Shown here: positions 40,979 through 50,331 of the stretch, in pieces
Numbering within the stretch: position 1 is the stretch's first letter
Layout: each line of letters opens with the position of its first letter
From: Maridesulfovibrio frigidus DSM 17176
GTDB taxonomy: Bacteria; Desulfobacterota; Desulfovibrionia; Desulfovibrionales; Desulfovibrionaceae
Reading direction: 5' to 3'
Length of the DNA stretch: 64,000 nt
NCBI RefSeq assembly: GCF_000711735.1
Contig: NZ_JONL01000002.1
Coordinates: 248,001 to 312,000, forward strand
Notes under the pieces: generated by a model
Seen by the model: only the letters and a program-made list of their open reading frames with translations
Databases searched by the model: none
Told to the model about the DNA's origin: nothing
Program-made: the position numbers and the translations under genes

Positions 40979-42877
40979 TTAATCGGCAGTAGATTTAAAA
41001 AGTCGCCACTTTTTCTTACCAAAACGAACCATCACTTTTTCACTATCAGCCCCGACAGTCGTAACCGGATCCTGATTTCCATTGGAAATGCGGCGGGCAA
41101 CAACCGGAACATTTTCCTTGAGATAGCTTGTCAGCTCATTAACGGTAATTTTTTTATCTTTGTTGGAATCCGCAGCACCAGCCACACCTTTGAGGAAAAA
41201 ATATGTATATAAACCATGCCCTTTGTCTGGATACCAATGACTGACCTGCGCAGCATCAGAACTGGCAAACAATACTGTGCGTGATGAAATATTCATAGCG
41301 GATTTATTTATTTTTGGCTTAATAAGCCTGCGCCCTTTAAGGAGCGTCCCTTCACTGAATCCACCAGAAAAGCAGGCATCCATAACAACGGTAAGTTTAG
41401 CAGCCTTGAGTTTAGCCATATTTGCATAGAATTCCTGCATGGAATAACCGTTATTGGCTATATAGTTTACGTCCGCATCTACAGGAACAAGATATGGCTT
41501 ACCAGTTTCCATGTCAGGCGCGCCGTGGCCGGAATAGTAAATAAATACATCCGACTTACCGGGCTTAATCATATTATGAAGTTTACCACGCCTGCCCCCG
41601 GAGCCAAACACAGTATTAAGACTCCCCCTAGTTGCATCAGTTATGTAAATAATATTATCCGGGCTGTAACCGAAAATAGTTACAAGATATTTTTTCATGA
41701 ACCCGGCATCGCGTGCAGCATAGCGGACATCAGGAATGCCATTTCCATACCGAGCATAATTTTTATTACCAATAATAACTGCTACAGCATCAGGACGCTT
41801 ATCCATACCTTCAGGAATATTTTCATCTACATCAGAAACAAGTGTTGCGGCTGAACCGGAAACAGCCGTTTCACCATCACGCAATCCATCAAGAAGGTTA
41901 TCCACACTATCTCCTCCTGCTGCCGCAACAGCCGCACGCTTAGGGGGAGGAGCCGGAAGGTGAGCCTCGCCCTTAATGGCGGTCCACATATCCTTATCAG
42001 CCTTTTTCAAGGCTACATTACCGGGAAAATGTCTTTCAAGCATAACCTTAATATCTTCAATGGCAGCAAACTTATCGTCGGTTCCTCCACGGCGAAACTG
42101 ACTATATCGAGCGCGAATATAGTTACTCATCAGTTCATCAAACATATTATTAATAGGAGGATACTCAACACCGAAACGCTTACTGGACTTACTGGAAAGC
42201 TTGAGAGCCTCAATGGTTTTGCCCTGTTTATCAAGAATCAAACACCGAGCTTCTGCGGCCTTCGGTGAATCATCTAACAACTTTAAACCCTTTAAAGCTT
42301 CATCCGGCTTGGATTTTGCCATAAGAATTAACTGCGCAAGATACTTCTTTTCAATATCTTTGACACGCACGCCAAGCGGCCCATCATTCGGCCATTTTTT
42401 ACTGGATTTTACGGCCTGACTAAAAGCTTTATCAATCTTACCATTAGCAATGAGCGCACGCAGAAGGGTATCCTGAATTGCTGGATTATCGGAATCAAAA
42501 GATTGAGCCTTGAGAGCATACTGCAGCGCCTTGGCATTAGCTGTACGCCCGTCAAGAGTGACCCACGCAAGAGCATTCCATGCTTTAGCATTATCAGGAG
42601 CGATTTTAACAGCCTTGCCTAAGTAAACCGCAGCCTGTTTAGGCTCGCCATAAAATCTATAGGCCGTCCCTAAATTCCAATTATGAACAAACGTAGAGGG
42701 GCACATCTCCTGCGCCTTAATAAATAAAGCCAACCCCTTGCGTTTATCTTTTTCAAATTCAGTTCTGGCATCCTTAGCAAGCCGATCAGCTATTTTACAC
42801 GCAGCACTTTCCGCGAAAGCAAATTGAGCGCAAAACACAACGCACAGCAGCAAAAAAAATGGCAATATTTTCTTCAT
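40979..42877 (-). CDS. Exported TPR protein with a C-terminal caspase-like (peptidase C14) domain
   Basis: The 632-residue protein has a signal peptide (MKKILPFFLLLCVVFCAQFAFA). TPR-like repeats cover about 25-300, with LGTAYRFYGEPKQAAVYLGKAV as a clear unit. A caspase-fold domain covers about 358-610, preceded by an Ala/Pro linker. The catalytic dyad is present: His451 in YYSGHG and Cys502 in DACFSG. The strand AVAVIIGNKNYARYG is the usual start of bacterial C14 domains. Cleavage specificity is unknown. Export to the periplasm is unusual for a death-type protease and points to processing of envelope or secreted proteins. It is the first gene of a two-gene operon with the Sel1 protein. Confidence 0.92.
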   Translation of the reverse strand: MKKILPFFLLLCVVFCAQFAFAESAACKIADRLAKDARTEFEKDKRKGLALFIKAQEMCPSTFVHNWNLGTAYRFYGEPKQAAVYLGKAVKIAPDNAKAWNALAWVTLDGRTANAKALQYALKAQSFDSDNPAIQDTLLRALIANGKIDKAFSQAVKSSKKWPNDGPLGVRVKDIEKKYLAQLILMAKSKPDEALKGLKLLDDSPKAAEARCLILDKQGKTIEALKLSSKSSKRFGVEYPPINNMFDELMSNYIRARYSQFRRGGTDDKFAAIEDIKVMLERHFPGNVALKKADKDMWTAIKGEAHLPAPPPKRAAVAAAGGDSVDNLLDGLRDGETAVSGSAATLVSDVDENIPEGMDKRPDAVAVIIGNKNYARYGNGIPDVRYAARDAGFMKKYLVTIFGYSPDNIIYITDATRGSLNTVFGSGGRRGKLHNMIKPGKSDVFIYYSGHGAPDMETGKPYLVPVDADVNYIANNGYSMQEFYANMAKLKAAKLTVVMDACFSGGFSEGTLLKGRRLIKPKINKSAMNISSRTVLFASSDAAQVSHWYPDKGHGLYTYFFLKGVAGAADSNKDKKITVNELTSYLKENVPVVARRISNGNQDPVTTVGADSEKVMVRFGKKKWRLFKSTAD

Positions 42878-43127
42878 TTAGTCCACCCAAGTTATCTGAT
42901 CATCACGTATAGTTATGTACTCATAAACTTATATACAAAATTAGAAATTAGAAAGAAAAGAATCCTGCAATTCTAAACACCCTTCACTTCCCAATTTCAC
43001 TTGATATTTTCAACACATGAAATATGGTACTTTATTAACTTTCCATTGTTTTTGGCATTTATTTTGAATAAACTTAATCGAAGTGTCATAAAACACACAT
43101 TGTGTCGCAAATTTCCCTATTTACTGA

Positions 43128-44351
43128 GTGATTTTAAACCAAACCTACCAAATTAAGCACACTAGAGACTTATTCATGCAGCAAAATGAAATGCAAAAAC
43201 TTCGCAAGCTGGCTTCATCCATACCCAAACAAAAAAATCTCACCATTTTTTTCGGACGGGCCGGAAGTCATTTCATGGACAATGTTAAATATTTTTTCCT
43301 GCATTGCGTGAAAAATCAGCCAGAACTGGAATGCCACTTCATGGCCTTTGATAAAAAAGAAGCTGATATCCTGCGCGAACAAGGGTTGCCCGCAACATGG
43401 GTAAATCACCCCGAATCCGCGGATCTTATGGCTAAAACAGGCATAGTTGTTTCTGATGATTTCAGTTGGAAAGACCAAGATTTTCTGTGGGCACTGCTTT
43501 CAAGCGCAAAAACGGTTCAGCTCTGGCACGGGATTCCCTTAAAAGCCATTGGCTTTCCTGAAATAAACTCCACCGTGAACATGACTCCCGAAAAGGCCGA
43601 ACATCTATCCTTTGCATATTCTGGATACGATGCAGTAGTTTCCACTTCGCCATTTTTTACGGAAAAAGCTTTCGGACAAGCGTTTAAAGCTAAAGAGTTC
43701 ATAGAATCTGGCTACCCGCGCAATGACATTTTCAAGCGCCGTCCGACAAAATTAGACATGATTAATACGGATCGCGACTTATACGGAGAGCTTGTTAAAT
43801 TTCGCAAAATGGGCGGCAAAGTAATTTTCTTTATGCCGACATTCAGAGATACCGGAGGCGGTCCATTTGAAGATGGGGCAATCGACATGATGCGCATGTC
43901 CGAATTTTGCAAAAAGAATAATCTGATGTTCGTCTGTAAATTTCATCCATATCTCACGCTGGGCAATGTAACTCTTCCCGACAATATCAGGTTGGTAGAT
44001 TCCAAGAGCGATGCATACCCGCTTCTCCCCCTTTGTGATCTGTTGTTAACGGATTACTCCTCTGTATATTTTGATTTTCTACTAGTAGACAACCCCATGG
44101 TTTTCTACCCGTATGACTATGAGCAATATATCAGTAAAAATCGTGAGCTTCTTTTTGATTACGATTCAATGACTCCGGGTAAAAAAGTAATGACCGAAGC
44201 CGAACTCTATACCGCCTTTGAAGATATAATGCTAAAAAACATCGATGATTTCGTGGACGTAAGACAGAAACTGAGGGACTTATCTTTCAGCAATGCTGAC
44301 GGTAAGGCAGCCAAAAGACTTGGCGAGCATATAGTTTCTAACTATCTATAA
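43128..44351 (+). CDS. CDP-glycerol glycerophosphotransferase family protein (TagB/TagF-like)
   Basis: The frame opens at GTG 43128. An ATG at 43176 (MQQNEMQKL) is an equally good start, so the length is 391 or 407 residues. It has the family motifs QLWHGIPLKAIGF, FMPTFRDTGG, CKFHPY and LLLTDYSSVYFDFLLVDNPMVFYPYD. Such enzymes transfer glycerol phosphate or ribitol phosphate from a CDP donor to a glycan acceptor. In a Gram-negative glycan locus it would add polyol phosphate to O-antigen, capsule or a glycoprotein sugar. The next gene encodes a nucleotidyltransferase that may make the CDP donor. It opens the glycan locus. Confidence 0.9.
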   Translation: MILNQTYQIKHTRDLFMQQNEMQKLRKLASSIPKQKNLTIFFGRAGSHFMDNVKYFFLHCVKNQPELECHFMAFDKKEADILREQGLPATWVNHPESADLMAKTGIVVSDDFSWKDQDFLWALLSSAKTVQLWHGIPLKAIGFPEINSTVNMTPEKAEHLSFAYSGYDAVVSTSPFFTEKAFGQAFKAKEFIESGYPRNDIFKRRPTKLDMINTDRDLYGELVKFRKMGGKVIFFMPTFRDTGGGPFEDGAIDMMRMSEFCKKNNLMFVCKFHPYLTLGNVTLPDNIRLVDSKSDAYPLLPLCDLLLTDYSSVYFDFLLVDNPMVFYPYDYEQYISKNRELLFDYDSMTPGKKVMTEAELYTAFEDIMLKNIDDFVDVRQKLRDLSFSNADGKAAKRLGEHIVSNYL

Positions 44352-44370
44352 ATAAACGGAGGCGTACAAC

Positions 44371-45054
44371 ATGAAAGCTATTATTCTTGCAGCAGGTATC
44401 GGCAGCAGACTCAGCAGACCTTTCCCGAAATCACTTTCTGTACTGCCATACGGAGAAACAATTCTCGGTAGACAGGTTAGAATATTAAAAGATCTTGGCG
44501 TGACTGAAATCATCATCGTGGTCGGCTTCAAAATGACCCTAATCATGGAAAACTTCCCGAACGTTTACTACAAATACAATCCCAATTACTACATTACGAA
44601 CACGTCTAAAAGTCTGCTTTGCGCCATCGAAGACTTAGACGATGATATTCTCTGGATGAACGGAGACGTTGTATTTGATAAAGCAATTATTCGTGAGATT
44701 CTCAGCATTAAAGATGATAATTTCGTCTGTGTTGACCGCAAATCATGCGGCGAAGAAGAAGTTAAATATACCCGTAATGAACAAGGATACATCAACGAAA
44801 TTTCCAAAGAAGTCCTAAACGCAGAAGGCGAAGCGGTCGGCATCAATATGATCCGCAAGCGCGACCTCAAAACTTACGCAGAAGCACTTCGCAAATGCGA
44901 TGATAACGATTACTTCGAAAAAGCCATTGAGATGATAATTCAGGACGGTGTTCAGATTAAGCCCGTAGACATCTCTGATCACAAATGTATCGAAGTCGAT
45001 TTCGAAGAAGATTGGGTTTCAGCTCAGGCAACTTTCACAACAGCGGGACAATAG
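44371..45054 (+). CDS. Sugar/choline-phosphate-type nucleotidyltransferase (LicC-like)
   Basis: The 227-residue protein has the nucleotidyltransferase signature MKAIILAAGIGSRLS with the PFPKSL loop. It also has the segment NTSKSLLCAIEDL and WMNGDVVFDKAII, typical of the LicC/RmlA-like group that includes phosphocholine cytidylyltransferase. The reaction would be NTP plus a phosphorylated small molecule giving an activated nucleotide donor. Its place directly after a CDP-glycerol-type transferase suggests a CDP-polyol or CDP-choline-like product. GGAGG precedes the ATG. The exact substrate is not visible in the sequence. Confidence 0.85.
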   Translation: MKAIILAAGIGSRLSRPFPKSLSVLPYGETILGRQVRILKDLGVTEIIIVVGFKMTLIMENFPNVYYKYNPNYYITNTSKSLLCAIEDLDDDILWMNGDVVFDKAIIREILSIKDDNFVCVDRKSCGEEEVKYTRNEQGYINEISKEVLNAEGEAVGINMIRKRDLKTYAEALRKCDDNDYFEKAIEMIIQDGVQIKPVDISDHKCIEVDFEEDWVSAQATFTTAGQ

Positions 45055-45056
45055 AT

Positions 45057-45740
45057 ATGCAGGTCGCAATCATCCCCGCTCGCGCGGGTAGTAAACGTAT
45101 TCCCAAAAAATCGATCCGTCCTTTTCTAGGGAAGCCGCTAATTGCCTATGCCATTGAGGCCGCCCGTGACAGCGGTTTTTTTGACCATATTATAGTAAGC
45201 ACAGACAGCGAAGAGTTTGCAGAAGTAGTACGAGAATATGGCGGGAAAGTTCCTTTCATGCGTCCGGCTGAGCTTGCAGATGATTTTGCTGCAACAGCGC
45301 CAGTCATAGAACATGCCCTTAACTGGGTGCGGGAAAACCTTGGCGATCCCGAAAGATATTGCCAATTTTACGCGAATCCTTTTGTCACGGCTGAGAGTAT
45401 TCGCGGTGGATATAAGCTCCTGCGCGAGAAAAAGGCGAACTGTGTTCTGGGCGTGACCGAATTTGCATACCCGATACTGCGCTCCTTTAAGCTTAATGAA
45501 CAGGGCGGCGTGACATATGCCTTCCCCGAATACAGCCAAAGTAGATCGCAAGATCTTCCTACATTTTTCCACGATGCTGCTCAATTTTACTGGCACGAAT
45601 TAACGGACCTTCCCGCAGATAGAACAGAAGGGTTGAACCTGCCTTATTTCCTACCGCGCCATATGGCGGTAGACATTGATACTCCTGAAGATTGGGAAAT
45701 TGCCGAGCGACTCTACAAGGCCTTCGCAACAGATGCATAA
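45057..45740 (+). CDS. pseF: Pseudaminic acid cytidylyltransferase PseF
   Basis: I choose ATG 45057 (MQVAIIPARAGSKRIPKKSI); the longer open frame from 44985 overlaps the previous gene. The 227-residue protein has the CMP-nonulosonate synthetase motif IPARAGSKRIPKKSIRPFLGKPL, with DTPEDW near the C-terminus. It activates a nonulosonic acid (pseudaminic type) with CTP to CMP-Pse. pseG overlaps its end by 8 bp and pseB and pseC lie 11 kb downstream, so the assignment to pseudaminate rather than sialic or legionaminic acid is supported by context. Confidence 0.93.
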   Translation: MQVAIIPARAGSKRIPKKSIRPFLGKPLIAYAIEAARDSGFFDHIIVSTDSEEFAEVVREYGGKVPFMRPAELADDFAATAPVIEHALNWVRENLGDPERYCQFYANPFVTAESIRGGYKLLREKKANCVLGVTEFAYPILRSFKLNEQGGVTYAFPEYSQSRSQDLPTFFHDAAQFYWHELTDLPADRTEGLNLPYFLPRHMAVDIDTPEDWEIAERLYKAFATDA

Positions 45741-46812
45741 ACCAGCTTCAAAAGATCAATCCTGCACATCGCAAGTGGAAAGCGAAAGCAACCCACACGG
45801 CAATATACTCTTCTTCTGTGAAGGCTCACCAGAACGAGGATTTGGGCACGTTAGTAGATGCCTTGCACTCGCCGCAGAATTTAAAGAACACAGCCGCAAC
45901 TGTATCTTTGTATTCAGAGGAAGCGAAACTGCACGAAACAAAATATCCGAAGCCGGATTTGAAGTTATCGAAGTGGCTAACGAGGCTTGTTTTAGCAGTT
46001 ACAAATTTTCAAACGAAGCCGCAGTAGTTCTTGATTTACTCATCCCGCTCGAAGATTCATTCTTTGCAGATGCATCAAGTAAGAACGTTTTAATTTGCAC
46101 TCTCGATGATCCCACGCCCAATAGAATTAAATCTGATTTGGCTTTTTACCCGCCCGTCCCGCAAGTAAAAGAACTTGATTGGGAAAACTATGCTGGCGAA
46201 TTATTTTGTGATTGGGACTTCATTCCTTTGCGCAAAGAATTTGCCAACTGCGCTAGCCCTGCGCATCACCCAAAACCCTCTGCGCAGCCTGAAATGCTGA
46301 TCACCGCAGGTGGAAGCGACCCAGCTGAGCTTACCCTTAAAATTTTGCTAGCTTTACGATCTTTAAATGAGCCATTCCATGCAAAAGTAATAGTCGGCCC
46401 CATGTTCAAAAATCTGGACAAAATCAAGGGGATATCCTTAGAACTCGGTGACAAAGTAAAACTAATCACTGGCGTAAAAGAAATGGCTGAACTTATGCTG
46501 GAAAGTGACATGGCAGTGGCATCTTTCGGCATGACGGCATATGAGCTTGCCGCATGTAAGACTCCGCAATTATTGATCTGCTTAACGGATGATCATGAAC
46601 GCTCGGCATCCGCCTTGCATAATGCAGGAGCAGCCATTTCACTCGGCAGATATGACCTTGTCAGTGAACAAATTTTGATCGAAAATCTGCACAAACTTAT
46701 TTCCAGTGCGAATCTACGGTCTGAAATGAGTTCCAATGCTGAGAAACTAGGCATTGGAGACGGCTCATCAAACATTTGCACAGCCATACTGAAGAGACTG
46801 GAGCTTAAATAG
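45733..46812 (+). CDS. pseG: UDP-2,4-diacetamido-2,4,6-trideoxy-beta-L-altropyranose hydrolase PseG
   Basis: I choose ATG 45733 (MHKPASKDQS), which overlaps the pseF stop by 8 bp. The 359-residue protein has the PseG nucleotide-sugar hydrolase motif GFGHVSRC (36-43) and a GT-B-like C-terminal half with ITAGGSDPAELTLKIL and FGMTAYELAACKTP. It removes UDP to free the altrosamine sugar for condensation with PEP. It has about 22 extra N-terminal residues (Ser/Gln-rich) compared with the core. Translational coupling with pseF is likely. Confidence 0.92.
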   Translation: MHKPASKDQSCTSQVESESNPHGNILFFCEGSPERGFGHVSRCLALAAEFKEHSRNCIFVFRGSETARNKISEAGFEVIEVANEACFSSYKFSNEAAVVLDLLIPLEDSFFADASSKNVLICTLDDPTPNRIKSDLAFYPPVPQVKELDWENYAGELFCDWDFIPLRKEFANCASPAHHPKPSAQPEMLITAGGSDPAELTLKILLALRSLNEPFHAKVIVGPMFKNLDKIKGISLELGDKVKLITGVKEMAELMLESDMAVASFGMTAYELAACKTPQLLICLTDDHERSASALHNAGAAISLGRYDLVSEQILIENLHKLISSANLRSEMSSNAEKLGIGDGSSNICTAILKRLELK

Positions 46813-47735
46813 TGAGCGATGTAAAAAGCTGGAAAGAACACAAAGGTGCAGTACTACACAGCATGGACGATTTTGATGTAATCGACTGCACCACTTGTGG
46901 TTTCAAGCATATAATACCAATCCCTAGCGAAGATGAATTGCGTGAGATTTATAAACACGATTACCATGTTAAAGATAAGCCGCTCATGCTTGAGCATCAG
47001 CTAGAAGATAAAGAATGGCTTGAAAGCGTCAATGATGCACGTCTCGCCACTCTGGAAAAAATTTTAGGCGGAACAGGTAAGTTTCTTGATATTGGTTCCG
47101 GTAACGGATTCTTACTCGGGCAGGCGCAAAAACGCGGATGGACTGTAAAAGGAATCGAGCCATCCGATAAGGCGGCTGATTATTCATGCTCGCAAGGGCT
47201 TGATGTTGCGTGTTCTGTATTCGATAAAGAATGTGCGGATAGTCTGGAACTTTTCGATGTTGTCCACTTAGGCGATGTCATGGAGCATCTGCCATCTCCG
47301 CAGGACATGCTTGATCTATGTAATCAAGTTCTGCGTCCGGGGGGACTTATTGCTGTCGGCGTACCAAACGAATACACTCCCATCCAAAAGATTCTTAATG
47401 AAGACATGGATGTGCGCCCATGGTGGGTGGCTCCTCCCCATCACCTTAATTACTTTGATAAAGAGTCCCTCGAAGGGTTACTCTCCCGTGTAGGATTTAC
47501 TCCCTGCCATTCAGACATTTCGTTTCCGATGGAACTGTTCCTGCTTATGGGGAAAAATTATCTGGATGATCCAAAGCTCGGGCGTGAATGCCATGCCATG
47601 CGTAAAGAGCTTGAACTGAAACTTACCAAGTCCGGTAACAAAGATTTTTTAGATAAACTTTACAGCTGTTTTGCCGAGGCCGGAATGGGACGAACCGTAC
47701 TTGTAATTGCGCAAAAGAATAGCGAAAAGGAATAA
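46812..47735 (+). CDS. Class I SAM-dependent methyltransferase
   Basis: The 307-residue protein starts at GTG 46812, overlapping the pseG stop by one base. It has a short N-terminal CTTCGF zinc-like pair (about 22-25), then a Rossmann methyltransferase with FLDIGSGNGFLLGQA (about 93) and DVVHLGDVMEHLPSPQDML, and a C-terminal helical part. The group includes enzymes that methylate sugars or nucleotide sugars in glycan loci. The acceptor is not visible. Its place between pseG and an SDR suggests methylation of a surface sugar. Confidence 0.87.
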   Translation: MSDVKSWKEHKGAVLHSMDDFDVIDCTTCGFKHIIPIPSEDELREIYKHDYHVKDKPLMLEHQLEDKEWLESVNDARLATLEKILGGTGKFLDIGSGNGFLLGQAQKRGWTVKGIEPSDKAADYSCSQGLDVACSVFDKECADSLELFDVVHLGDVMEHLPSPQDMLDLCNQVLRPGGLIAVGVPNEYTPIQKILNEDMDVRPWWVAPPHHLNYFDKESLEGLLSRVGFTPCHSDISFPMELFLLMGKNYLDDPKLGRECHAMRKELELKLTKSGNKDFLDKLYSCFAEAGMGRTVLVIAQKNSEKE

Positions 47736-47741
47736 ATTTAA

Positions 47742-48491
47742 ATGAGTAGACTAGAAAATAAAATAGCATTGGTCACAGGTGGCGGACGAGGAATTGGTAA
47801 AGCCATATCCACCAAACTTGCTGAGAACGGAGCGGAAGTAATTCTCACATGGGTTTCGGACAGCGCAAGTGCGGATGAAACTGTCGGATCCATAATTAAA
47901 AACGGTGGCAAAGCGCGCGCCCTCAAGCTTGAAGTAAGTGATGCAGCTTCTGTTGAAGCTGTAGTTAAAGATATTTCAGGTAAAGAAGGACGGTTAGATA
48001 TTCTGGTCAACAACGCTGGAATTAACAACCCTACAGATTTTGACCAGATTACTTCTGACGATTGGGATAAAATTTTAAACGTGAATCTCAAAGGACCATT
48101 CCTTTGTACACAGCGTTGCCTTGATTTGCTCAAAAAAAGTAGCGCAGGTAGCATCATAAACATTGGTTCTGTCAGCGGACAGTATGGCGGACCCCGGACC
48201 GCACATTACGCAGCAAGTAAGGCGGGACTAATTTCCCTCGGACAGGTTGCCGCACGTTTTGGAGCAGAGTGGAACATCCGCTGTAATACCATTTCAGCGG
48301 GCCTTATCGCTTCCGAAATGGCAGACGAAGGGCTCAAGAATCCGGCTGTTCAAAAAGCCGCTGAAAATGTACTTATGAAGAGATTCGGAGCTGCGACAGA
48401 AGTAGCAGACACTGTAGTCTACCTAGCATCCGACGACTCTTCTTATATCACCGCACAAACGATCAACGTTAATGGCGGACTTTATTTCTAA
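47742..48491 (+). CDS. SDR-family oxidoreductase (FabG-like) of the glycan locus
   Basis: The 249-residue classical SDR has TGGGRGIGK (about 12-20), NNAGINN, the catalytic Ser in NIGSVSGQ and YAASK. It looks like 3-oxoacyl-ACP reductases, but its place before a split transketolase suggests that it reduces a ketose or nucleotide sugar made by that enzyme. The gene starts 7 bp after the methyltransferase stop. Substrate unknown. Confidence 0.85.
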   Translation: MSRLENKIALVTGGGRGIGKAISTKLAENGAEVILTWVSDSASADETVGSIIKNGGKARALKLEVSDAASVEAVVKDISGKEGRLDILVNNAGINNPTDFDQITSDDWDKILNVNLKGPFLCTQRCLDLLKKSSAGSIINIGSVSGQYGGPRTAHYAASKAGLISLGQVAARFGAEWNIRCNTISAGLIASEMADEGLKNPAVQKAAENVLMKRFGAATEVADTVVYLASDDSSYITAQTINVNGGLYF

Positions 48492-48548
48492 ACGAGTTCA
48501 GACTGCAAATTGAACCATTCAGTTTTCAAAAGATCGACAGGAGAAACA

Positions 48549-49385
48549 ATGAGCGTGTCCAAGTATGACGAACTTGAAAAGTTTGCTGCAGAATTAAGAA
48601 AGTCAATCATCATCATGAACTGCCATGCAGGATCAGGCCATCCGGGCGGATCGTTATCATGTGTAGAAATCATAAGTTGGCTTTACTGCAATGAAATGAA
48701 CTACTCCACTGAAAATATGAACGATCCCGAGCGCGATAGATTCATTCTTTCTAAAGGACACTCCTGCCTATCTCTTTACGCCGCATTAGCGGAAAAAGGA
48801 TTTTTCTCTAAGGAAGCTTTCAAGACATTGCGCCACGCGGGCGGAATACTGCAAGGACATCCCGACCGTTTGAAAACTCCGGGAGTTGAATTCAACTCAG
48901 GTTCACTCGGACAGGGGTTTTCTTTTGCACTCGGCTGTGCTCTCGGAGCCAAAAGAGCAGGCCGGAAGAACCGTACATATGCGCTGCTTGGTGACGGAGA
49001 ACTCAACGAAGGCCAGATCTGGGAAGGGTGCATGTTCGGAGCGCATCAGAAGCTAGACAACATGGTTGCCATCGTCGATTACAATAAATTTCAAAGTGAC
49101 GACCTGAATACCAACATCACTGCCATTGAGCCTATGAATGATAAGTTCAAAGCTTTCGGATGGCACGTGATAGAAATTGACGGTCATAATTTCCGCGAGA
49201 TTGAGAACGCATTTACCCGTGCTAGAGCCATGACAGGCAAGCCGACCATGATCATCGCGCATACCATTAAGGGTAAAGGAATCTCATACATGGAAAATGT
49301 ACCAAAATGGCACGGCAGCCTCTGCCCCACCGGAAAAGAAAGAGAATGCGCCATGCGTGAATGCGGATGCGAGGAGTTAATATAA
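48549..49385 (+). CDS. Transketolase N-terminal subunit
   Basis: I choose ATG 48549 (MSVSKYDELEKF) because ACAGGAG lies upstream; the frame is open from 48510. The 278-residue protein holds the thiamine diphosphate-binding half: GHPGGSLSCVEII, the TPP motif LGDGELNEGQIWEG and DYNKFQSDD. The C-terminal half is encoded by the next gene, overlapping by one base. Split transketolases move a two-carbon ketol unit. In glycan loci they probably extend or branch a sugar rather than serve the pentose phosphate pathway. Confidence 0.93.
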   Translation: MSVSKYDELEKFAAELRKSIIIMNCHAGSGHPGGSLSCVEIISWLYCNEMNYSTENMNDPERDRFILSKGHSCLSLYAALAEKGFFSKEAFKTLRHAGGILQGHPDRLKTPGVEFNSGSLGQGFSFALGCALGAKRAGRKNRTYALLGDGELNEGQIWEGCMFGAHQKLDNMVAIVDYNKFQSDDLNTNITAIEPMNDKFKAFGWHVIEIDGHNFREIENAFTRARAMTGKPTMIIAHTIKGKGISYMENVPKWHGSLCPTGKERECAMRECGCEELI

Positions 49386-50317
49386 TGGAAAATATGAGAG
49401 ACGCCTTCGGTAAAGTATTAACTGAGCTCGCGGCAGAGCGTGACGATTTCGTAGTTCTTGACGCAGACGTAGCCGGCGGAACCGGAACCTACCATTTCCG
49501 CGAAGCTTATCCAGACAGATTCATCCAGTGCGGAATTGCAGAGCAAAACATGTTCTCAATGGCGGCAGGTCTCGCAGAATCAGGGATTATCCCGATTGTT
49601 ACTTGCTATGCAGTTTTTGCTTCCATGCGCGCTATTGAACAGGCTCGTAACTCCATCGCTTACCCGGAATTCAATGTAAAAATAGCAGCCAGCCATTTAG
49701 GACTCGATGTTGGTCCAGATGGGGCAACTCATCAGGCACTCGAAGACATCGCCATTTATCGTAGCATTCCTAAGATGAGCGTGGTCTCCCCTGCCGACCC
49801 AATAGAACTTAAGGCCGTGATGCCATATTTGCTCGATAATACGGGACCATTATATTTGAGAACAGGGCGCAGTCCACTGCCGAATGTTTTTGACGAAAAC
49901 ACAATTTTCGAACACGGCAAAGCACAGGTTCTCCGCGAAGGAACCGATGCAACCATTATGGCTGTGGGCGTTATGGTTCACCGCGCACTTATTGCTGCGG
50001 ACGTTCTTGCAAAAGAAGGAATATCCTGCCGCATATTAAATATGTCATGGCTAAAACCCATGGACGAAGCCGCTGTAATCAAAGCCGCAAAAGAGACAGG
50101 CGCAATCGTTACCTGTGAAGATCACAACAAGTACGGTGGACTCGGCGGAGCTGTTATGGAAATAGTCTGCGAAGGCTGCCCTGCTCCAGTTGAACGCGTA
50201 GCTGTAAACGACATTTTCGGAGCATCCGGCGAGCCGGAAGACCTTGCAAAAGAATACGGGCTAATGCCGGATGATATTGTTAAGGCAGTGCGCAAGGCTG
50301 TTAGCCGGAAACTTTAA
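49385..50317 (+). CDS. Transketolase C-terminal subunit
   Basis: I choose ATG 49385 (MENMRDAFGKVL) because GAGGAG lies upstream; ATGs upstream in the same frame lie inside the previous gene. The 310-residue protein holds the pyrimidine-binding and C-terminal domains: FIQCGIAEQNMFSMAAGLAESG carries the Glu that activates TPP, and ASHLGLDVGPDGATHQALED follows. It completes the enzyme with the preceding subunit. Co-location with an SDR, glycosyltransferase and pse genes marks it as a sugar-modifying pair. Confidence 0.93.
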   Translation: MENMRDAFGKVLTELAAERDDFVVLDADVAGGTGTYHFREAYPDRFIQCGIAEQNMFSMAAGLAESGIIPIVTCYAVFASMRAIEQARNSIAYPEFNVKIAASHLGLDVGPDGATHQALEDIAIYRSIPKMSVVSPADPIELKAVMPYLLDNTGPLYLRTGRSPLPNVFDENTIFEHGKAQVLREGTDATIMAVGVMVHRALIAADVLAKEGISCRILNMSWLKPMDEAAVIKAAKETGAIVTCEDHNKYGGLGGAVMEIVCEGCPAPVERVAVNDIFGASGEPEDLAKEYGLMPDDIVKAVRKAVSRKL

Positions 50318-50331
50318 GCAGAGCTACACCT

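Noticed and set aside
37437-42877. A mobile element or genomic island around the EamA, caspase and Sel1 genes
   Set aside because: No integrase, transposase, tRNA or flanking direct repeats were visible, so I do not claim an island.
43054-43068. Sigma-54-like promoter TGGCATTTATTTTGA ahead of the glycan locus
   Set aside because: The essential -12 GC is GA here, so it is probably chance in AT-rich DNA.
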